From NCBI GenBank assembly GCA_964556145.1, contig CAZKVD010000001.1, forward strand, positions 14,349-78,348: a stretch of 64,000 bases of DNA. Direction: 5' to 3'. The notes below the pieces were generated by a model that did no database searches, was not told the DNA's origin, and saw only the letters and a program-made list of their open reading frames with translations. The DNA is from F1-20-MAGs119 sp964556145. GTDB taxonomy: Bacteria; Actinomycetota; Acidimicrobiia; Acidimicrobiales; Ilumatobacteraceae. Positions 47,859 through 55,141 of this stretch are shown here, in pieces (the stretch's first letter is position 1; every line of letters starts with the position of its first letter). The position numbers and the translations under genes are program-made.

Positions 47859-48550
47859 GCTCGACGGTTCTGGCGGCAAGTGCATTCGGTGGTGCGGCGT
47901 CGTTGGGTGCGGTGCAACTTGCGCCCTTCGTTCGCCGGCGCATCCACGGTCGGCCCACGAACCCGGTCGACCGCATCAAGGCGATTCGTACCGAACGGGC
48001 GAGAAGCTCGGCGATCGAAGACCAGTTGGCGCCGGCCCTGCAATTGATCGTCGGCAACCTGCGCGTCGGGCGCAATGTCGTCGCTTCGTTTTCAGAAGTC
48101 GCAGAAGCCGTACCCGAACCACTGGGCGGACTCTTGCGCGAGGTTGTGGCCGAGGCGAAGTTGGGCACGCCGGCCGGTGAAGTGTTGATGACGGTCGCCG
48201 AACGCGAGTCGAACCGGCACCTGGCGATCGTGGCATCGGCGCTCGTCCTCCACGGGCGCCACGGTGGATCTCTCGTTGAGATTCTCGAGACGGTCATCGA
48301 AACCGTCGAGGAAGAAGACCGTCTGCGGCGTGACCTGCGAAGCGTCACCGCAGACGGGCGACTGAGTGCCGTCGTGTTGTTGGCCATGCCTCCGGTCGTG
48401 CTCGTGTTCGTGTCGGCGATGAGTCCCGGCTACGCCGCCCCGTTGGTGACGACACCCCTTGGAATTGCGATGTCGGGGACCGCGGCCGTTCTTGGTGCGG
48501 TCGGCTGGCGGTGGCTGCACCGATTGGGCAATCCGGAGATTGCGCTGTGA
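47855..48550 (+). CDS. TadB-like pilus assembly membrane protein
   Basis: A 231-residue protein of the type II secretion F (GspF) fold. The cytoplasmic helical domain contains LAPALQLIVGNLRVGRNVVA and LRDLRSVTADGRLSA, with two membrane helices near the C-terminus (about 167-187 and 196-215). TadB sits in the inner membrane and contacts CpaF. It is shorter at the N-terminus than many TadB proteins (one helix instead of two). ATG at 47855 overlaps cpaF by four bases. Confidence 0.85.
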   Translation: MSSTVLAASAFGGAASLGAVQLAPFVRRRIHGRPTNPVDRIKAIRTERARSSAIEDQLAPALQLIVGNLRVGRNVVASFSEVAEAVPEPLGGLLREVVAEAKLGTPAGEVLMTVAERESNRHLAIVASALVLHGRHGGSLVEILETVIETVEEEDRLRRDLRSVTADGRLSAVVLLAMPPVVLVFVSAMSPGYAAPLVTTPLGIAMSGTAAVLGAVGWRWLHRLGNPEIAL

Positions 48551-49281
48551 GGGTTTTCGGGGCGGCTCTCATCGCCGTCGCGGTGGTTGCGGCCATCAAT
48601 GCGTTCGGCGTGCCCAGACGGATCCGCAGTGGCACACGTTGGTTTCGGGTGTCGGTCATCGGCAATCGCAAGCGTGAGTCGGCATCGGTCAGTGCGCTCG
48701 GCGCGATACTCGGGCTTGGATTCGTCGCGGCCAGGCCGAATGTCGGCACGGTCGCAGCGGCCTCGATGATGGCGGCGGCAGGTTGGCAGATTCCCCTCAT
48801 CCGCGCGCGGTCACGCGAGGAGTTGCGCCGCAAGCGTTTCGATCTCGAACTGTCCGATGCCCTGGGGGAGATGGTGATGGGCGTCGAGGCTGGGCTCACC
48901 CTTGAGGCTGTCATGAATCTCTACGCTCGTGCGCACCAATCCGAGCTCTCCGCCGAATTCGCGCGTGTCATTGATCTGGTGGGTCTCGGCGCAACGCGAA
49001 GTGCCGCACTCGACGAGTTCCGCACGCGCACACCAACGCCGTTCGTTTCGATGTTCGTTTCTGCCGTGCAGCAGAATCAACGACTCGGGACCCCGCTCGC
49101 AACCGTGCTGCGTCAACAGGGAAGAACCGCACGTCGCCGACGCCAACAAGCGGTCGAGGAGTACTCGGCGAAGCTGTCGCTGAAGATGATCTTTCCCACT
49201 GTCTTCTGTGTTCTTCCGGTGCTACTTATCGTCATCGTCGGACCGGCAGTGATACGCGTCATCGAGTCGTGGCCAAAGTGA
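48547..49281 (+). CDS. TadC-like pilus assembly membrane protein
   Basis: A 244-residue GspF-fold protein that pairs with TadB. It has an N-terminal helix (3-19), a helix pair around 50-75, the domain LSDALGEMVMGVEAGLTLEA, then QRLGTPLATVLRQQGRTARR, and a final membrane helix (IFPTVFCVLPVLLIVIVGPA). GTG start at 48547 overlaps the TadB stop. It closes the Tad run: no TadZ, TadV or secretin gene follows. Confidence 0.87.
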   Translation: MRVFGAALIAVAVVAAINAFGVPRRIRSGTRWFRVSVIGNRKRESASVSALGAILGLGFVAARPNVGTVAAASMMAAAGWQIPLIRARSREELRRKRFDLELSDALGEMVMGVEAGLTLEAVMNLYARAHQSELSAEFARVIDLVGLGATRSAALDEFRTRTPTPFVSMFVSAVQQNQRLGTPLATVLRQQGRTARRRRQQAVEEYSAKLSLKMIFPTVFCVLPVLLIVIVGPAVIRVIESWPK

Positions 49282-49326
49282 CGGCTGTCAGTCGTGAGCG
49301 GCTGATTTGACTTCTACTTTGCCCGT

Positions 49327-49920
49327 ATGGACACATTCAGAAAAATCTCAATCACGTTTATCGCATCCGTCGCAGTTCTTGGAACGGCCGGTGGTGTCGA
49401 TGCAGCCAAGAAGTCGGGCGCAATGTGCGCGAATCGCGCGGCGACAATCACTTCGTCGAATGCAACCATTTACGGGACCGAATCCAGCGACGTGATCGTC
49501 GTGACGGGAGGAGGAAAACACACGATTCAGGCACTCGGTGGTGACGACATCATCTGTGGGTCGAGTGGCACCGACATTGTCTACGGCGGTCACGGCAACG
49601 ATCGAATCGACGGCAGGGGCGGCAACGACGATCTCGACGGCGATCTTGGCGACGACATCATTCTCGGCAACAACGGCAAGGATTCAATCAGCGGCGGCGA
49701 TGGCCGCGACTATCTCTTTGGTCTGAACGACAACGACGACATCACCGGTGACTCCGGCGACGACGTGATCTTTGGGGGAAACGGTAGTGATGACCTTGCT
49801 GGGAGCGCGGGTGTCGACTTGATTGTCGGCGGGGAAGGTGACGACACCATCATCGAAGAAGTCGGTGTCGACATCGTGTTCGATCCCGAGCCGCGCGGGT
49901 TGGACTTCAGGTCGAAGTGA
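49327..49920 (+). CDS. secreted RTX-type calcium-binding protein
   Basis: A 197-residue protein with a signal peptide (about 1-26, ending VDAA). About nine repeats of the nonapeptide type GGxGxDxIx follow (for example GGHGNDRIDGRGGNDDLDGD), which form calcium-bound beta rolls. It ends without a catalytic domain. Unlike toxin RTX proteins it carries an N-terminal Sec signal rather than a C-terminal type I signal. ATG at 49327; a TTGACT element lies just upstream. It overlaps the next RTX gene by four bases. Confidence 0.88.
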   Translation: MDTFRKISITFIASVAVLGTAGGVDAAKKSGAMCANRAATITSSNATIYGTESSDVIVVTGGGKHTIQALGGDDIICGSSGTDIVYGGHGNDRIDGRGGNDDLDGDLGDDIILGNNGKDSISGGDGRDYLFGLNDNDDITGDSGDDVIFGGNGSDDLAGSAGVDLIVGGEGDDTIIEEVGVDIVFDPEPRGLDFRSK

Positions 49921-50573
49921 GGAAGGTCGCGCTCCTACTTGCCGTCGTCGTCCTGCCGGCACCGCTTCTTGTGGGTGCCGGCGGGACGGTGCGGTCTCCC
50001 GCCAAACTTCCGAAGATCTATTGCGGCGGGCGTTTGGCAACCGTCGCGTCGAATGCGGGAACGATCTACGGAACCGAGGGTGACGACGTGATCGTTGCCG
50101 TTGGTTCGAATCCGCACACGATTCGTGCACTCGCGGGCAACGACATCGTCTGCGGAGGTTCGGGAGTCGATGCGATTTACGGCGGTGATGGGCGAGACCG
50201 AATCGACGGGCGCCAGGGCGACGATCGAATCGAGGGTGGCCCGGGTGACGACGTTGTCTACGGCAACACAGGTAGCGACACGCTCGTTGGGGGCGACGGC
50301 CGCGATTACATCTTCGGTTTGAACGGCAACGATGTTGCATCGGGCAACACGGGCGACGACGTCATCCTCGGGGGTCAGGGCAACGACCTTCTCGCCGGTG
50401 GTGCCGGCACCGACACCATCTACGGGGGCCCGGGACGCGACAACGTGATTGCCGACGATCCGCAGGACTTTGCATTCGACGACGAGCCCGTCGGGCTTGG
50501 CGTTGAGATCGGTGGTGACGTTCGTGTCAGGACATCATCTGGCGATCGAGAATCGAATACACCCGCTTGGTGA
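49917..50573 (+). CDS. secreted RTX-type calcium-binding protein, paralogue
   Basis: A 218-residue protein clearly related to its neighbour. It has a signal peptide (about 1-22), the shared block NAGTIYGTEGDDVIVAVGSN, and about nine GGxGxDxI repeats, including GNDIVCGGSGVDAIYGGDGR. The GTG start overlaps the upstream stop (GTGA). The last 47 bp overlap the convergent SnoaL-like gene. The pair arose by tandem duplication; spacing and the conserved CGxSGxD Cys block support this. Confidence 0.87.
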   Translation: MRKVALLLAVVVLPAPLLVGAGGTVRSPAKLPKIYCGGRLATVASNAGTIYGTEGDDVIVAVGSNPHTIRALAGNDIVCGGSGVDAIYGGDGRDRIDGRQGDDRIEGGPGDDVVYGNTGSDTLVGGDGRDYIFGLNGNDVASGNTGDDVILGGQGNDLLAGGAGTDTIYGGPGRDNVIADDPQDFAFDDEPVGLGVEIGGDVRVRTSSGDRESNTPAW

Positions 50574-50937
50574 AGTACCAGCGGCCGTCTTTTTTGACGT
50601 ATTCGTCCTCGTATCGACCCGTCACGTTCATCTTCCCGCCGGCCTCGAGGTGAAGGAATTCTTGTTGGTACCAGGTTCCCTTGGCTGTGTCGCCGGTGAC
50701 GATGATCGGACCCGCCGACGCGAAGAAGCCGACGAACGAAAACGCCGACATCGATTCTTGCCACATCGGGAAGAAGTTCGACTTGCCCTGAACCTCGCGG
50801 CCAGGCAGTGACCATGTGGCGTCGTCGGTCCAGTTCGACTGCCACGCCTCGCCGTCGAAGCGCATGACGGCGTCGTTGTACGACTCGACGAGTTCACGGA
50901 TGGCGAGACGGTCTTCGATGGGGCCTTGGCTGATCAT
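50527..50937 (-). CDS. SnoaL-like/NTF2-fold protein
   Basis: A 136-residue cone-fold protein: a helical start IEDRLAIRELVESYNDAVMR, then WTDDATWSLPG and YVKKDGRWYFTKRVYS. This is the SnoaL_4 pattern, a fold used by ketosteroid isomerases, scytalone dehydratases and Rieske beta subunits. The catalytic residues are not certain. ATG at 50937. It is divergent from the EthD gene with 27 bp between them and overlaps the RTX gene on the other strand. Confidence 0.85.
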   Translation of the reverse strand: MISQGPIEDRLAIRELVESYNDAVMRFDGEAWQSNWTDDATWSLPGREVQGKSNFFPMWQESMSAFSFVGFFASAGPIIVTGDTAKGTWYQQEFLHLEAGGKMNVTGRYEDEYVKKDGRWYFTKRVYSILDRQMMS

Positions 50938-50964
50938 GCTTCGGGATGGTAGTAGGTTGCCGAC

Positions 50965-51255
50965 ATGATCCGAGTCAGCGTTCTCTATCCGAAGACCGAC
51001 GGTGCCACGTTCGACCACGACTACTACCGCACGACGCACGTACCCATGGCAGTCAACGGTTGGAAACCCGCCCGCACCGAGATCGACAAAGGCCTCGACG
51101 GCCCGTACGAGGCCGCGGTTCACTTCTTCTTCGAGACAGCCGATCGGTTCCAGGCGTGCATGGGAATGCCCGTCACCGGCGAGCTCATGGCCGACCTGCC
51201 GAACTACACCACGATTCAGGCACAGATTCAGGTTTCAGAAGTCGTCGAATCCTGA
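50965..51255 (+). CDS. EthD-domain protein
   Basis: A 96-residue ferredoxin-like protein with the family start VSVLYPKTDGATFDHDYYRT and THVPM, the conserved H-x-P of EthD proteins. The family forms dimeric barrels; roles include ring cleavage or accessory functions in catabolism of ethers and aromatics. It lies divergent from the SnoaL-like gene, and both small proteins may serve the same pathway. ATG at 50965. Confidence 0.85.
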   Translation: MIRVSVLYPKTDGATFDHDYYRTTHVPMAVNGWKPARTEIDKGLDGPYEAAVHFFFETADRFQACMGMPVTGELMADLPNYTTIQAQIQVSEVVES

Positions 51256-51272
51256 TCCCGCGCCAGCGCTCC

Positions 51273-52364
51273 TCAATGCGAGTGCGAGCCACAGATGTCG
51301 ACACGCTCATCGGTCGGCACGGCCGCTTGGCCCTCGGCCAGGCCTTCGACCGCCGCGAACGGTCCGCACGGATGGGGCACAACCCACACGTGAACCATCG
51401 GAATCCGGACGTTCGCGCGGCGTGATCCCGCGGGGCATTCTTCGTTGCCGTCGGTGATGCCGGTGATGGACGGGCGCAAATCATCGCCCAACTTCCAGCA
51501 CAAGTTGTCGTGGATGTGCCACTGCATCAGCGGCCCGGCGTAGTCGGTGAGTTCCGCATCGTCGATTCCCGTGCCGAGATTGGCCATGTACATCGCCGAC
51601 ACCAGAATGCGTGTGTCGCCGTACACCTTGTAGACGATCGACTCGGGGGCTTCGGAGTCGAGAAACTTGCCGTCGATCAGCTTCATCGGGTTGACGAAGT
51701 GTTCGTAGCCCGTTCGTTCGTCGCCGATCGATGTCCAGCCCTCGTCCTGTGCAACGCGATGGTCGCTCCAGCGCATCAGATCGCGCTGGGTGTCGAGCAC
51801 CAACTGTCGGGCGCGGTCCTCTTGTTCGGGGCTGACACCGTCGACGCCGTCTATGTCGATGCCGATACCCGGAAAGTACGGGCGTGGCCAGGCGGTAGCG
51901 GACGATCCGTGGTCGTGCCCCGACGCGGTGATCATTGCCGGCACGGCAAGAATCACGGCAAGCCCGACGGCCGACGTGCGTTCAAGGGTCAAGCGTGTCG
52001 CCAGCCGGGGTGCGACCGCAAAGGTCACTGCGAGTGCAGCGAGTATCGCGCACAGCAGGTCGGTTGTCTGCACGCTCTCGGCGGTCTGAAGACCGTCGAC
52101 AAAACCAATGCCGACGGTCTTGGTCGCAATCCAACCTGCAACCGACACGCCATTGACCAACCCGACGAGGAGGTCGAGCCTTTTTGTCGACACGACCACC
52201 GAAAGCACGCCGACGACCACTTGTGTGATGGCGAGAATCGCAAAGGTACGCGCCGAGGCCGGATGTTCGGTGTGGAGTCCAACGGCCACGCCGTGCACGA
52301 GGCCCGATGCAATCGAGAAATACCCCGCAAGTTTCACCGGCGTTGTGTCGCTCATGGTTGCCAT
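51273..52364 (-). CDS. membrane protein of unknown function with a His/Cys-bearing exported domain
   Basis: A 363-residue protein. The N-terminal half has five or six membrane helices (for example AGYFSIASGLVHGVAVGLHT and FAILAITQVVVGVLSVVV). The C-terminal about 190 residues are probably exported and contain motifs suited to metal binding: SGHDHGS at the junction, GYEHFVNPMKL, MQWHIHDNLCW and HVWVVPHPCGPFA, and a His-rich end GSHSH. I do not recognise a family. A copper-related or redox role is possible but not shown. ATG at 52364 or 52355 (three residues apart). It is convergent with the EthD gene and divergent from the cupin gene. Confidence 0.65.
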   Translation of the reverse strand: MATMSDTTPVKLAGYFSIASGLVHGVAVGLHTEHPASARTFAILAITQVVVGVLSVVVSTKRLDLLVGLVNGVSVAGWIATKTVGIGFVDGLQTAESVQTTDLLCAILAALAVTFAVAPRLATRLTLERTSAVGLAVILAVPAMITASGHDHGSSATAWPRPYFPGIGIDIDGVDGVSPEQEDRARQLVLDTQRDLMRWSDHRVAQDEGWTSIGDERTGYEHFVNPMKLIDGKFLDSEAPESIVYKVYGDTRILVSAMYMANLGTGIDDAELTDYAGPLMQWHIHDNLCWKLGDDLRPSITGITDGNEECPAGSRRANVRIPMVHVWVVPHPCGPFAAVEGLAEGQAAVPTDERVDICGSHSH

Positions 52365-52429
52365 TCTTACCGCGGCATGGTCGGTTGTTTCGCGGGAACG
52401 ACGGCACCACACGGGCTAGGTTGCGACCC

Positions 52430-52825
52430 GTGGGGGCAGACAAGGCGGTGTTCCGGCGGGCAAGCGATTGTCCGACCGAGTCGTGGAAAGACGACATCAC
52501 GGGTCATGTTGATTGGTGGACGCTCTTCAGCGCCGACCGCACAGCGACGAATTCGCTGACGGTTGGAATTGCCGAGGTGCCGGTCGGTGCACCGCGACCC
52601 CCTCGTGGACACACTCACCAACAAGCCGAGGTGTACTACTTCCTCTCGGGGGTGGGTGAGGTTGTCGTCGACGGCGAGGTCACCCCGGTTGCTGCCGGTG
52701 ATGCGGTGTTCATTGCAGGCAACGTCGAGCACATGGCGGTGAACACGGGAAACGAACCGCTTCGGCTCTTCTATTTCTTTGCGGCCGATTCGTTTGGTGA
52801 CATCGTCTACGAGTTTCCCGATTGA
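52430..52825 (+). CDS. small cupin-domain protein
   Basis: A 131-residue cupin. The metal-site motif 1 is visible as RGHTHQQAEVYYFLSGVGEV (H-x-H-x3-E), and motif 2 as GNVEHMAVNTGNEPLR (H in the expected place). One metal ion, often Mn or Fe, is likely. The catalytic role is unknown. Start is GTG at 52430; no ATG is near. The stop overlaps the start region of a longer reading of the next gene. It is separated from the divergent membrane-protein gene by 65 bp. Confidence 0.82.
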   Translation: MGADKAVFRRASDCPTESWKDDITGHVDWWTLFSADRTATNSLTVGIAEVPVGAPRPPRGHTHQQAEVYYFLSGVGEVVVDGEVTPVAAGDAVFIAGNVEHMAVNTGNEPLRLFYFFAADSFGDIVYEFPD

Positions 52826-52869
52826 TACGCACGGGAAGCGCCGAAGAAGCGATCGGCTACCTTGGCGTG

Positions 52870-54996
52870 ATGACGAAAAGCCTGCACCCGGTCGATTCAC
52901 CGCAAGTTGTCCGATCGGCTCATCGTCGCGCACTTCATGGCGCTCTCATGGTGTTCGTTGCAGTCGCGGCATTGGCAGCATGCGGCGGTGGCTCCGGCGA
53001 GTCGGGTAGCGGTTTCGACTGGGCAAAGGAATGCGCCAAGGCGGCAGAGTCGGGTCTGCCGACGTCGTCACAGATCTGTGCCGACTCGGGTCTGCGGCCG
53101 GGTGACGACGGCTTCTCCTTCGAGAACTGGGGCGGCCCGGTGGCGGAAGATGCCGTCACGGTGACGACCGCCGTCGCAGTCTTTGGTCAGGAAGGAACAT
53201 GTGCGCGCCTCGAGGGCGATGCATGCATCCCATTTCCTGCAGTGCAGCAATGGATTGACCAGACCAACCTCAGCATCGAGGGCGGACGGTGCGAGGGGAT
53301 GGCGGTTCTCAGCCAGCGCATCAACGACGAAATGAACGCTCCCGGCGACTTCCAGGAGACGGCAACGCGAACGTTCGACCTGCAAAAGCCGTCGGTCCCG
53401 GTTGCGGGTTCGATCTCGCGTTGGTGGGTGACGCAGACGCTGCCGAGCGTTGCCGAAGCGAATGCCCGTGCACAGGCGATGGAGCCAACGAAGATCGCCA
53501 CGAACATTGCGAAGGCACTTCGCGCGAAGCAGGGCGTGACACTGGGTATGTACGCCAACGGAATGGGCCACGCGGTCACACCGGTTGCGGTGACGTGGTC
53601 CGATGGTGGCGCCATCGAAGTTCTCCTCTACGACAACAACTATCCGGGGGAGATCACCGCGCTCACCATTGACTCCGAAACCGAAACGTGGACCTACGAC
53701 GTCGGCGCCGCCAATGCAGGTGAAGCCGGTGCGATCTGGACCGGAACCACCGGATCAATGGACTACACCCTGATGGCCGACCGCGAGGGCGAGCAGAAAG
53801 TTCCGTGGTCCGATGACGACCGAGCCGGTGAGGCGAAGGGTTCGGCGCGGATCACCGTTACGACAGGCGGCAGATCCATTTCAGGTGTCATCGTCACACT
53901 CGGCGACAAGGTCGTCGACTCGCGTGATCTCACCTCGGCGACCGGCGGTATCAGGATCTTCCCGTCGCGCGGCGGCCTGGGCACCGGTGCAACAGTCGAG
54001 ATTCCTGCCGGCCTCGCCGACCTCAAGGTGAAGCCGGTCATCGGCGAGGTTCTCGACCCTGCAGCAGGCGACATCGACCTGATCTTCGCCGTCGATTCTC
54101 CGGGACCCGGTTCGGTGATCGTGCGCGACCAAGTCGACCCGGCTGACGGCGAGTACGACGACTTCACGCTCGAGCTCTCGACCGACGACGACTTCGAGTC
54201 GAACATCGACGTGGCCGCCGACGCCGACGTCGAAGCCGGATATGCATTCGAGGAAGAGAGCATCGAGGCAGTGCTCGAAGACGGTCAAGACCTCGACATC
54301 GGCGATGCCACCGAAGAGGGCTCGATCGACGTCTCGATCACCGACGAGTCGGGCGCCGAGCTCTACTCAGTCGACTTCGACGGCGAAGCCGAAGGCGACG
54401 AACTCGTCTCGGCAGAGATCGACATCAACGAAGAGACGGGCGAAGCCGAGATCACCGAGGTTCCCATCGGAGCCGAGGCACTGGACGACACGATCCTTGC
54501 TCTCGCCGAAGCTGATGCCGAAGCGTTCGAAGAACGCGAAGCCGCCGCCGAGGAAGCCTCTGCCGATTCGGATCCAACAGCCGACACGACCAATGCCGGC
54601 GAAGCCCCGGGTTCCACCGACGACGACGGGTCCCCAACATCCGATGGTGGTGGCTCGCCCGACGGTTCGACGAATGACGATGGCTCGTCCGGCAATTCAT
54701 CGAACGACGGTGGTTCGGGCACCGATTCATCGAACGACGGCGGCTCGGGAGATGAATCGCCGGACAGCGGTGGTTCGGGCGGAAGCACCAGTAGCGACGA
54801 TGATTCACCGGCGACCACTGCGGCGCGCAGCAACAATGACGACGATGATTCACCGGCGACCACTGCGGCGCCCAGCAACAATGACGACGATGATTCACCG
54901 GCGACCACTGCGGCGCCCAGCAACAATGACGACGATGATTCGCCACAGCCACCGGCCCCGCCCGCATCGGATGACTCGGGTGGCGCGGGTAGCTAG
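52870..54996 (+). CDS. exported lipoprotein with a papain-like cysteine peptidase domain and an acidic repeat tail
   Basis: A 708-residue protein. The signal peptide ends in a lipobox LAAC with Cys38. The first domain (about 90-290) has GGRCEGMAVLSQ (Cys141), NGMGHAVTPVAVTW (His234) and VLLYDNNYPG (Asp255/Asn256), the order and spacing of a papain-fold C-H-D/N triad. A beta-rich region follows (about 290-480), then a strongly acidic domain (480-590). The last about 120 residues are a low-complexity Gly/Ser/Asp/Asn tail with a 15-residue repeat. ATG at 52870 gives a normal lipoprotein signal; an upstream ATG at 52822 would add 16 residues. Target and activation are unknown. Confidence 0.72.
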   Translation: MTKSLHPVDSPQVVRSAHRRALHGALMVFVAVAALAACGGGSGESGSGFDWAKECAKAAESGLPTSSQICADSGLRPGDDGFSFENWGGPVAEDAVTVTTAVAVFGQEGTCARLEGDACIPFPAVQQWIDQTNLSIEGGRCEGMAVLSQRINDEMNAPGDFQETATRTFDLQKPSVPVAGSISRWWVTQTLPSVAEANARAQAMEPTKIATNIAKALRAKQGVTLGMYANGMGHAVTPVAVTWSDGGAIEVLLYDNNYPGEITALTIDSETETWTYDVGAANAGEAGAIWTGTTGSMDYTLMADREGEQKVPWSDDDRAGEAKGSARITVTTGGRSISGVIVTLGDKVVDSRDLTSATGGIRIFPSRGGLGTGATVEIPAGLADLKVKPVIGEVLDPAAGDIDLIFAVDSPGPGSVIVRDQVDPADGEYDDFTLELSTDDDFESNIDVAADADVEAGYAFEEESIEAVLEDGQDLDIGDATEEGSIDVSITDESGAELYSVDFDGEAEGDELVSAEIDINEETGEAEITEVPIGAEALDDTILALAEADAEAFEEREAAAEEASADSDPTADTTNAGEAPGSTDDDGSPTSDGGGSPDGSTNDDGSSGNSSNDGGSGTDSSNDGGSGDESPDSGGSGGSTSSDDDSPATTAARSNNDDDDSPATTAAPSNNDDDDSPATTAAPSNNDDDDSPQPPAPPASDDSGGAGS
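54796..54945 (+). repeat. 45-bp tandem repeat in the acidic tail
   Basis: Three full units start at 54796, 54841 and 54886, with a partial fourth from 54931. Each unit encodes DDDSPATTAAPSNND, with one R/P change. Near-identity at DNA level suggests recent expansion. Confidence 0.9.
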
Positions 54997-55141
54997 AACG
55001 CGAGCGACGACAGAACGATCAGTTCAACACCCCCGTGACCGCGTCCACATTGGAGGCGTCACCTGAATCAGGCGGGTGGCGCCGGAGAACAATTGAATGT
55101 AAATTCACCCTCGTTCGGCGAGTCGAGCCAGAGGGGGAGTC

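Noticed and set aside
51273..52364. Assignment of the membrane protein as a copper-resistance protein
   Set aside because: The His/Cys clusters are suggestive but no copper-family motif or genetic neighbour supports it.
54363..54926. A Ser/Val/Pro-rich open frame antisense to the acidic lipoprotein tail
   Set aside because: Produced by the repetitive, acidic codons of the real gene.
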